64,000 nt of DNA from CAIKZJ01 sp964626015. Its GTDB lineage: Bacteria > Bacteroidota > Ignavibacteria > Tepidaquicellales > Tepidaquicellaceae. The translations under genes and the position numbers were made by a program. Where the stretch lies: NCBI GenBank assembly GCA_964626015.1, contig CAZVCC010000007.1, forward strand, positions 1 to 64,000, in the 5' to 3' direction. The first letter of the stretch is position 1, and each line of letters opens with the position of its first letter. Below the pieces are notes generated by a model. It did not search any database. It was not told where the DNA came from and saw only the letters and a program-made list of their open reading frames with translations. Shown one piece after another: positions 26,469-34,800 of the stretch.

Positions 26469-27251
26469 TTATTTTAATTTAAAATCTTCTTTTAATGTTT
26501 TTATGTATTTGTCTTTATCAACGCATTTATAAACTTTTTCTACAAGTTCGTAGCCCCTTTCAACCTGCCCCAAAGAATGATAGTCCGCAACTATTGCAGC
26601 GAGTATTGTTTTCACGCTTCCCGCATCAGTGTTGAAAGTATCTTCATCGTCTTTTTCGGGACACTCAAAACCCTCTTTTATTAGTTCATTAAGGTCTTCC
26701 TCAAAATACCCCAGCTCGTACAATAAATCATCTTTAAAGACACCTGTTATTTCAATAAGTTTTCCGTTTTCAAATTTTTGTACGCGAAGTGGAAACCTCG
26801 TCTCGGCATAATTTGTGAATGCATAAGCAAACATATCATTTCCCGATACTATTTCTTTTGTCCCGTCTTTATTCAGGTCTTCAAGAACGAAGCCTGAGTT
26901 TCCGTAAAATCCCGTATCAAGAACCACATACTTATTACCCTGCATTTCTGCAATCAGCAGTGAGGAGCAGCAATGCGCACCTCCCGAAAAAAGATATATC
27001 AAAAAATATTTTTTCCCTCCGGGGCTGAAAGCCTCATTCATAATCTCATACACATGGTCTGCTAAGGTCTCTTCGTAAACGGTATTCCCTTTGTTTTTTA
27101 TAGTTAGCTTTGTTTCGTAATTAGCAGTGTCGTATATAGATAAAAATTTAACATTTCCAAAAGTAGTATCAAAATCACTTCTGTACTGTGAGCAAACGTC
27201 CGAAACAATCAAAACCGAAAAGAATATTATTAAAAAGAGGTATCTCATCAA
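26469..27251 (-). CDS. Secreted protein of unknown function between sdhA and sdhB
   Basis: A 260-residue protein with a signal peptide (MMRYLFLIIFFSVLIVSDVCS). The middle has a GGAHCCSSLLIAEM segment and an FG-GAP/VCBS-like line, FVLEDLNKDGTKEIVSGND, with a DxNxDG calcium loop, as in secreted proteins that monitor or bind other molecules. The C-terminal part is helical and acidic. It overlaps the sdhA stop by 4 bp and ends 1 bp before sdhB, so it is cotranscribed with the enzyme. No link to succinate oxidation is known to me. Confidence 0.75.
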   Translation of the reverse strand: MMRYLFLIIFFSVLIVSDVCSQYRSDFDTTFGNVKFLSIYDTANYETKLTIKNKGNTVYEETLADHVYEIMNEAFSPGGKKYFLIYLFSGGAHCCSSLLIAEMQGNKYVVLDTGFYGNSGFVLEDLNKDGTKEIVSGNDMFAYAFTNYAETRFPLRVQKFENGKLIEITGVFKDDLLYELGYFEEDLNELIKEGFECPEKDDEDTFNTDAGSVKTILAAIVADYHSLGQVERGYELVEKVYKCVDKDKYIKTLKEDFKLK

Positions 27252-29005
27252 TATTTTCTTTCCATAGGTTTATACCTCGTCACAGTCACGGGCTTCGTGG
27301 TTATCTTCGGGTCTCCGCCGTCATTTTTGTATATAAAGGTGTGCTTCATCCAGTTTTCATCGTCGCGATTTGGATAGTCTTCCCTTGTGTGTGCACCGCG
27401 GCTTTCTTTTCTGTTGTAAGCGCTGTAAACCGTTGCCTCTGCGTTCAGCAGAAGGTTTTCAAGTTCAATTGCTTCCATCAAATCAGTATTGAAAACCTTA
27501 CCCTTATCCTGAATAGAAATATTTTTAAATTTCTCCTTAAGCTCGTTAAGCTTATCAATCATCGCCCTCAGGTCTGCCTCATTCCTGAAAATCCCGCATT
27601 TCTCCATCATCCACTCTTGAAGCTCAGTCCTTAAAGCATAAACCTTCTCGCTTCCCGTTGCCGTCAAATGCTTATCCATCTGCTCCTTCGTCTTTTCCGC
27701 AGGAGTAGAGTTAATCGGTGAAAAGTCCGCCGACTTAATAAATTCAGCCATCCTCTTTCCGCCCCTTCTTCCAAAAACCACAATATCAAGCAGCGAATTA
27801 GTCCCAAGCCTGTTACCCCCGTGAACCGAAACACACGCACACTCTCCCGCAGCATAAAGCCCCTTCACAATCGTACCCTTCTCATCCGCAAGCACCTCGC
27901 ACTCCACATTCGTAGGTATCCCGCCCATCGCATAGTGTGCCGTCGGCTGAATCGGTATAGGCTCTTTTGTCGGCTCAACGCCAAGATACGTCCTTGCAAA
28001 GCCCGTTATTTCAGGGAGCTTCTCGTCTATAACCTTCTTTCCTAAATGTGATACATCAAGGTTTACGTAGTGTGTGCCGTCGCTTCCGAGTATTCCTCTT
28101 CCTTCGCGTATTTCTGAAATAATCGCTCTCGATACCATATCCCTCGGTGCAAGGTCCATAACTGTTGGTGCATATCTCTGCATAAATCTTTCGCCGTCTT
28201 TGTTCTTCAATATTCCGCCTTCGCCTCTTGCTGCCTCAGAAACGAGTATCCCGAGCTTCCATAAACCGGTCGGATGAAACTGGAAGAACTCCATATCTTC
28301 AAGCGGTAAACCGTTCTTGTAAATCAATCCCGTGCCGTCGCCCGTTCCTACGTGTGCGTTTGAGGTTATTCTAAAAACTCTTCCGTATCCACCCGTTGCA
28401 AACATAACCGCTTTTGCGTGAAAGACTGTTACCTCGCCTGTCGCTATATCAAACGCAACAACGCCCTTGCATACCCTGTCTTCAACTATTATATCTGTTA
28501 CAAAATACTCAGAATAAAAATCTACCTGATTTTTGATGCAGTTTTCAAACAACGTCTGAAGCATTACGTGACCCGTCCGGTCCGCCGAGTAACATGCACG
28601 CATTACAGGGACCCTCTTACCGTATGGGTCGTTTGGGTCTGCAGGTTTTGTATGTCCGCCGAATTTTCTTTGAGCAATTTTTCCTTCGGGCGTTCTTGAA
28701 AAGGGAAGTCCCATGTGCTCAAGCTCTATGATTGCCCTGATTGCATCCTGACACATCTGGTCTATTGCATCCTGATCGCCGAGATAGTCGCTTCCTTTTA
28801 CCGTGTCAAAAGAATGGTTTTCCCAGCTGTCCTCTTCAACGTTTCCGAGCGCAGCGCAAACACCGCCCTGTGCTGTACCCGTGTGTGAACGCGGTGGAAA
28901 CACTTTTGACAATACTGCGCAGGAATATTCCTTTGGGATTTCAACTGCAGCGCGAAGCCCCGCTCCCCCTGCTCCGATTATTACTACATCATAATTTTTT
29001 ACCAT
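27248..29005 (-). CDS. sdhA: Succinate dehydrogenase/fumarate reductase flavoprotein subunit
   Basis: The FAD subunit that oxidises succinate (or reduces fumarate). The 585 residues show the N-terminal FAD loop VVIIGAGGAGLRAA, the flavinylation region SHTGTAQGG (His40-type covalent site), the substrate residues in QFHPTG and EAARGEGG, the PTAHYAMGGIPTN segment and CACVSVHGGNRLGTNSLLD. It is of the SdhA size class. The partner iron-sulfur subunit is two genes downstream; no cytochrome b subunit is adjacent. Confidence 0.96.
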   Translation of the reverse strand: MVKNYDVVIIGAGGAGLRAAVEIPKEYSCAVLSKVFPPRSHTGTAQGGVCAALGNVEEDSWENHSFDTVKGSDYLGDQDAIDQMCQDAIRAIIELEHMGLPFSRTPEGKIAQRKFGGHTKPADPNDPYGKRVPVMRACYSADRTGHVMLQTLFENCIKNQVDFYSEYFVTDIIVEDRVCKGVVAFDIATGEVTVFHAKAVMFATGGYGRVFRITSNAHVGTGDGTGLIYKNGLPLEDMEFFQFHPTGLWKLGILVSEAARGEGGILKNKDGERFMQRYAPTVMDLAPRDMVSRAIISEIREGRGILGSDGTHYVNLDVSHLGKKVIDEKLPEITGFARTYLGVEPTKEPIPIQPTAHYAMGGIPTNVECEVLADEKGTIVKGLYAAGECACVSVHGGNRLGTNSLLDIVVFGRRGGKRMAEFIKSADFSPINSTPAEKTKEQMDKHLTATGSEKVYALRTELQEWMMEKCGIFRNEADLRAMIDKLNELKEKFKNISIQDKGKVFNTDLMEAIELENLLLNAEATVYSAYNRKESRGAHTREDYPNRDDENWMKHTFIYKNDGGDPKITTKPVTVTRYKPMERKY

Positions 29006-29038
29006 TTTTCTAAAATTTATATTTACCTTAATTTAATA

Positions 29039-30655
29039 TTATTCTTCCATATTTTTAATTGCTTTATAAAGGGCTAACTTTTTTTCGCTTTCTTCCTTCG
29101 TGTAGGTGTACGTATTTTTCAGGTCTATGTATGCGAGCATTGCTTCCATTTTTTTGTCCTCTTTTACTGCTATCAGGCCCCTGTAGTAATGAAGGTCAAA
29201 ATAACTGCCGTATGAATACTCATCAAGGAATGTTTTCTCAAACGCTTCTTCTATGTATCTTCTTGCATCATTGTAGTCTCCGCGCTCATAACATATTTTT
29301 CCAAGCTGCACATATCCGTTCACGTAGTTCGCGTCTTTCTTTACCATCTTCTTGTATATGTCTTCCGATTTCTTTATCTCTTTCTGCTTGTAATGTAAAT
29401 CTGCTATCTGTGAAAGTATATAGATGTCGCTCGTGTCTTTTGCGTATATTTTTTCATAAAACATAAGTGCCTTCTTGTAATCTTTTGATGTCGAATATGC
29501 CTGTGCAAGCGACGTCGAAAACGTACTCAGCAGACTGTCAGATGTAAACCTCTCCTTTATCGTGCTGTACAGTATTTCCGCCTTGTCAAACTTTTCCGTA
29601 AATATGTATAAATCCATCAGCCCCTGATATACGTAAAACGTGTCGGGTTTCATATCGATGCACATGTTATAGTACTGCTCCGACTTGTTAAAATGTATTT
29701 TGTTAATAGAATCCTGCTTTACAATCATCGTATCATACACTTTCATCGTATCACGCTGTTTTGTGAAATACCAGTTCATGTAAAGATTCGATTTGTAGGA
29801 TTCTGCAAGTCTGTAGTTGGAATTAAAAAGGTTCTCTTTCTTCTTTTCAATAAACGCCTCGTCGTTATCCAGTGTCGCAAAATTTACATTATTTGCTACA
29901 CGCGTAAAACTGTTTATTGCAATCGCAAAATTTAAGTTACCGTAAAACCCGTATGAATAAGTCGTAATTCCTATGACCTCACCCTTTGCGTTAAACAGTG
30001 CCCCCCCGCTGTTTCCTGGCGATATTGCAGCCGTTATCTGTATTACCTTGTCAAAATTTTTCTCTATTAATGCGTATGTTGCAGGGTCGTTAAAAGATAC
30101 TTTTTCGTTCTCCCTTATCGCCGCAATTATCCCCTCCGATATAGTGTATTCAAACCCAAGCGGCGAGCCAACCGCAAAAACACTCTGCCCCACCTTCGGC
30201 AAATCCGAGTTTCCTATTTTTACAGTGGGAAATACTTTCTCACCGCCGTTTAATATTCTCAATATTGCAATGTCATTCTTTTCCTCTACGTAAACAAGCT
30301 CTGCCTCATAAAACGTACCGTCAGATGTTTTCACAAGCAGGCTGTCAAACCCGTCAATAACGTGATAGTTCGTTCCCAGAAACCCCCGTGAATCAAATAT
30401 AAAACCGCTTCCGCTCAGTATCGTAGTGTCTTTTGGCAGAGAGCTGTAATAAAAACTTGAGTAATTATCCGTATGAAACCAGACCGAAACAAGAGCATCT
30501 TTATTCTGCTCGATTATTTGTTCGGCGTCTAAATCACCGTCCTTTTTCTCTATGCTTAAAACAGGTTTTTGTTCTGCTGTTTTCTTGTTTATATCCTGTG
30601 AATACGCCGCTCCAGCAATCATTAGCAGCAGCAGAGTTATTAAAAATTTTCTCAA
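29039..30655 (-). CDS. HtrA-like serine protease with C-terminal TPR repeats
   Basis: A 538-residue exported protein. Start chosen at TTG 30655 because the protein then opens with a signal peptide (MRKFLITLLLLMIAGAAYS) preceded by AAAGGAG-type sequence; the ATG at 30721 would overlap the upstream gene by 35 bp and add 22 Lys-rich residues. The trypsin-like domain (about 50-260) has the complete triad: His98 (TNYHVID), Asp128 (KNDIAIL) and Ser216 (SPGNSGG). No PDZ domain follows; instead at least four TPR units fill the C-terminal half (for example YVQLGKICYERGDYNDARRYI). It probably degrades or processes periplasmic proteins held by the TPRs. Confidence 0.88.
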   Translation of the reverse strand: MRKFLITLLLLMIAGAAYSQDINKKTAEQKPVLSIEKKDGDLDAEQIIEQNKDALVSVWFHTDNYSSFYYSSLPKDTTILSGSGFIFDSRGFLGTNYHVIDGFDSLLVKTSDGTFYEAELVYVEEKNDIAILRILNGGEKVFPTVKIGNSDLPKVGQSVFAVGSPLGFEYTISEGIIAAIRENEKVSFNDPATYALIEKNFDKVIQITAAISPGNSGGALFNAKGEVIGITTYSYGFYGNLNFAIAINSFTRVANNVNFATLDNDEAFIEKKKENLFNSNYRLAESYKSNLYMNWYFTKQRDTMKVYDTMIVKQDSINKIHFNKSEQYYNMCIDMKPDTFYVYQGLMDLYIFTEKFDKAEILYSTIKERFTSDSLLSTFSTSLAQAYSTSKDYKKALMFYEKIYAKDTSDIYILSQIADLHYKQKEIKKSEDIYKKMVKKDANYVNGYVQLGKICYERGDYNDARRYIEEAFEKTFLDEYSYGSYFDLHYYRGLIAVKEDKKMEAMLAYIDLKNTYTYTKEESEKKLALYKAIKNMEE

Positions 30656-30686
30656 TCGTTGTCCTTTCTCCTTTTTGTATAGTCTT

Positions 30687-31499
30687 TTATTTGCCTTTCC
30701 ATTCTGGCTTTCTTTTTTCAATAAAAGCTTTCATTCCCTCCATTTTATCCTCCGAGGCAAACAACAGGTAGAAATTTTTCTTTTCCGTTTCTATTCCCGT
30801 TTCTATCGTTGTGTCAAAAGCCCGCAGTATGCTCTCCTTCGCAAGCTGTACGGCTAAAGGTGCCTTCGTGCAAATAGTCTTTGCTATTGCAACCGCATCA
30901 TCAAGATATTTATCGTCATCGGAAACTTTCGTTAGCAGCCCTGCCATATAAAGTTCTTCCGATTCTATCATTCGTCCTGTAAGTATTATCTCCATCGCAC
31001 GTGCCTTGCCTACTGCACGGGTTAATCTCTGCGTTCCGCCCACACCCGGTATTACCCCAAGATTCACCTCCGGCTGCCCGAACTTCGCCGATTTTGCCGC
31101 TACAATCATATCGCAAACCATTGCCAGCTCACAACCCCCGCCAAGGGCAAAACCGCTCACAGCAGCTATCAGAGGTTTCTTAACATTTCTTAATCTGTCC
31201 CACGAAGCAAACATGTTCATGTAATGCATCTCAACAGAATTGTAAGATGCCATTTCCTTTATGTCAACTCCCGCAGCAAACGCCTTCTCATTTCCTGTCA
31301 GAACGCTGCAGCCAAAACGTTCATTCTTATCAACCTCAAAAAGTACCTCAACAAGCTCAGCCATCAATTCCATATTAAGCGCATTCATTACTTGTGATCT
31401 GTTAATCTGTATCTGGCAAACACTCAATCCTTTTTCATTCGCAATTTCAGTTACGAGAATATTCTTGTAAGTTGTTTTTAGAAAATCTTTATCACTCAT
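30687..31499 (-). CDS. Enoyl-CoA hydratase/isomerase family protein
   Basis: A 270-residue crotonase-fold enzyme; start chosen at ATG 31499 (MSDKDFLKTTYKN) rather than 31562, which would add an atypical 21-residue leader. CoA-binding AFAAGVDIKEM and the oxyanion loop GFALGGGCELAMVCD are present, and the two catalytic glutamates appear in GGGCE and in FGQPEVNLGVIPGVGGTQRL, as in true short-chain enoyl-CoA hydratases of beta-oxidation. No other beta-oxidation gene lies nearby. The HtrA-like gene follows 31 bp downstream. Confidence 0.92.
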   Translation of the reverse strand: MSDKDFLKTTYKNILVTEIANEKGLSVCQIQINRSQVMNALNMELMAELVEVLFEVDKNERFGCSVLTGNEKAFAAGVDIKEMASYNSVEMHYMNMFASWDRLRNVKKPLIAAVSGFALGGGCELAMVCDMIVAAKSAKFGQPEVNLGVIPGVGGTQRLTRAVGKARAMEIILTGRMIESEELYMAGLLTKVSDDDKYLDDAVAIAKTICTKAPLAVQLAKESILRAFDTTIETGIETEKKNFYLLFASEDKMEGMKAFIEKRKPEWKGK

Positions 31500-31618
31500 T
31501 ACTCTATAATTATTCAAGTTATTAGAATCCTTGAATTTATCAATACTGCATAAAAATAACAATGAAATGAAAAAGATTAAAACATCTCCCTATAAATTTC
31601 TTTCCCCTTATACCAATG

Positions 31619-31720
31619 ACATTTTGTCACTAAGCCCGAATTCCTGACTTGTCCCTAATTTGTCTCTAATTTGTCTTTAATTAGTCTTATTTTAATTCCC
31701 CTTTAGCGGTGACAAAATGT
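31619..31720. repeat. Inverted repeats bounding a four-unit 11-bp array
   Basis: ACATTTTGTCAC (31619-31630) and its exact reverse complement GTGACAAAATGT (31709-31720) enclose four 11-bp units starting at 31649, 31660, 31671 and 31682 (TTGTCCCTAAT, TTGTCTCTAAT, TTGTCTTTAAT, then a diverged unit). A second partial GTGACAAAAT follows at 31719. No coding sequence lies inside. Confidence 0.7.
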
Positions 31721-31744
31721 GACAAAATCAGTTTATTACGCAAA

Positions 31745-31784
31745 AAAAACCTTTCCATGTTTGTTTTCACTATGGAAAGGTTTC
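31745..31784 (-). terminator. Terminator of the 1642-residue protein gene
   Basis: A 12-bp stem (AAACCTTTCCAT with ATGGAAAGGTTT) across a 13-base loop. On the minus strand it is followed by a run of T, about 70 bp after the stop at 31852. Confidence 0.85.
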
Positions 31785-31851
31785 GTCATTTTTTAATATT
31801 TCAAGTTATTGGGTTTAGCCTGGCTTACAGTTCACAGCCTAAACTCCCTTG

Positions 31852-34800
31852 TCACTTCACAAGCACCATACGTTTTACGTCCGTATACTTCCCGGCATAT
31901 ATCCTATAAAAATACACTCCACTTGCAAAATTAGAGCCGTTAAATTCTACAATGTATTTTCCCGCTGGTTTCACTTCGTTCACGAGAGTCTTTATTTCTC
32001 TGCCGAGTACGTCGTATATCATCAGTTTTACTTTTCCTTCGGTTGGAATCTCGTATTTTATCTTTGTAACTGGGTTAAACGGATTCGGATAGTTCTGTGA
32101 AAGACTGTAGCTCAGCGGTAAACTTGTTGCTTCTATTTTCTTTTCTGTTACCGCTGTTAAGCCCGCAATCAATAGAATATCTTCTTTGTGCTTCTTTATC
32201 TTTTCCTCAGTATTCATGGTACGCAACGATCTCAAATTCTCCTCTGCTTTTTGTACTATGTTCTCTCTAACTTCCTTTGATATGAGGTTTATGTTCTGCC
32301 TTTTGTCGTACTCTTTCGCTGTATTATCATTCTTTGCTAGGTTATCGGTACGTGTGTTCAACTTATGTTCGCCTCGGACGTTCGCATCCTTTTTCTTTCC
32401 GGCGTAAGTATTGTCAATTTCCTTATTCTGTTGTTTATACATTCTGCTCACGACACGCATTGCCGAGTCGTTTTTCATTGCGTTTTCTATATCCGCAAGT
32501 ACTTGTCCCCTAAATTGCTCTGTGCTCACCTCCTTCTCTGAACCGCTCTGCCCCATCAGGCCAAGTACTTCGTCGTGATCCCAGCTCGCAAGAAGCCTCA
32601 TCGTTGCGTCAGGATGAAACATTGCTATAAACTCAAATCCAGTTAGAGCATCATTGTAATTTTCCATGTTAACATCGCACATGTTCATAAGATAGTATGC
32701 AATGTCAATAAATTCCGAGTTGTAATAATTGCTTTGTATTTTGTCGTTTAGGAATGTTTTTAAATCGCTGTATAAATTGTCTCTATAAGTGGGATTCGAG
32801 CTCGTGTCTAATCCATTATAGCAATCGAATATGTCATACAGTGATGTATTCAAATATTGGCTTTCTGTATGTGTGTTGATTAAATTCTTATAGCTGTTTA
32901 TGGCGTCTAAATATTGTCCGCCCGACGTGTAACTCGCAGCCTGCGAGTATAATATCTCGTCAGGTGGTGTGTAAGAGTTTATGAACGAGCTGGTAAATAT
33001 TGTATCGTTTATCCCAAATCCCATGTTCTTTATCACACTTCCTGTGTATTGAAGCGCAGGCAGTTGATTGCACGAGTAATTCCCGCTAAAAGCCGTCATA
33101 ACAAAAGGATTTCCCGACGAATAAAGATAATTCACTGGATTATCACCAGAGTTACACCATGCATTTCCCGTAGCGTTGTACGTATCTACGGTTGAATCAA
33201 GTGCTCCTGCTATATGGAAATACAACGGGTCGGAATTCTTGCTGAACTGGTTATGTCCTAAGTTTATATAAGGCAATCCTGCGTCAATTACATTAATATT
33301 TCCCGCGTTAGTCGAATAGAGTTGGTTTAGTCCACCGTACCAGTAACACGTGTTGCCAATTCTTAAAGGTGATAAATTAGGATATGAGTGACCGTTTAAT
33401 ATAATCGTCGTTCCGCTTCCGTTAATCACATTTCCGAACATGTCAGGAGTGCATTGCTGCAGATAAACCGGGTTGTCTGTTCCTGTGCCCGTAAAACTAT
33501 TGTTCTTTATCGTACCAGTTATCATTCTGCCGATTATGTTGTATGTTGCAGAATTTCCGCTGAATGTGTTCCCATACACATAAACTGGTGTCAGCTCTGA
33601 TGCATAGCTGCTTAATACCATCGAGGCGCATCCGTCTGTAAAGCTGTTGTTAATGATATTTATTTTGGGTGAACAGCTCTTGCAAATGTAATCTTCATTA
33701 ATTTTGACCTCAAGCCCGACTGTCTGACCGCTTCCGCCAGTCACATTAAACTGGTTTCCTTGAACCAATATGTTGAATACGTTCTCCGCATATATAGCAA
33801 AATCCTGATTGCCTTCGCAATTGAACACATTATTCTTTATAATCTTTTCATTATAAGTATAAGCCGCTTCATTTGTAATCTTTATCGGCAGCGTTGCATT
33901 ATTAAATGTAGAGTTCTGTATTGTTAAACTCGAATCACTATTTTCAATTTCAATTCCATCCCATTTTTCGTTCGATTCTATGCATGAAAAGTTAACATTG
34001 TTTATAATCAGTTTACCTCCCTCATGTACGATTATCTTCTTGTCTTTTGCAGCGTAAAAGTTTATTCCGCCCTCTATAGTTAAACTACCGTTCGACGCAA
34101 CTTCAATATCCTCGTTACAGTAATATTCGCTGTTAATTGTTATGTTATCGTTTATTATTATCGGTGCACCGCTAGTAAATCCGCTGTAAACAATTACTCC
34201 CTGCCCCGATGTTGCAATCCACAATTCATTGTCATACGGGAAAGGTCTTGTCCTAAGCGACCTTATATAAGGTATGGTTTGAGACATTGGCGAATATTCC
34301 AATCCGGGAAGTTTACGCCAGTTTATTCCGGAATTTGTTGACATATATAACGAACGGAACTTCTCTTCCACGTTGTTTATTTTTCTGCGTCCGGAGACTG
34401 CTATTCTTTCGCTTACAACTTCAATCTGTGACGCGTCCACAAAACCTCCTCCAGTGGCTTGCCAGTTTAACCCGCCGTTTGTACTCACAAAAAGTCCACC
34501 TTTACGATAATTTGGAGGAGTTGACGGATTCCCCTTTATTGCTAGATATAGTTTACCGTTATTATATTTTATTGATCCTTCATTTAAATAATCTACCTGT
34601 GTGTAATCCGGAAATCCTGCTAAAGAGAATGTTTCTCCATTATTAGAGGATTTAAAAACACCCCCATTCTCCAGATACAAATATACAATGTGGTTTGTCT
34701 TATCATAGGTAATGTTAAACTGTGATATCGTCCTATCACCTAATGTACTGTTGTAAGCAGCCGGTAAGAGCGATTGTGAAAACCTTCCCTCCGTTGTCAT

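Larger units (their letters stand above)
31500..31851. other. Intergenic stretch with a bounded 11-bp array and a terminator
   Basis: The 350 bases upstream of the enoyl-CoA hydratase hold the inverted-repeat-bounded array at 31619-31720 and the hairpin at 31745-31784. The promoter of the enoyl-CoA hydratase run must lie here. Confidence 0.5.
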
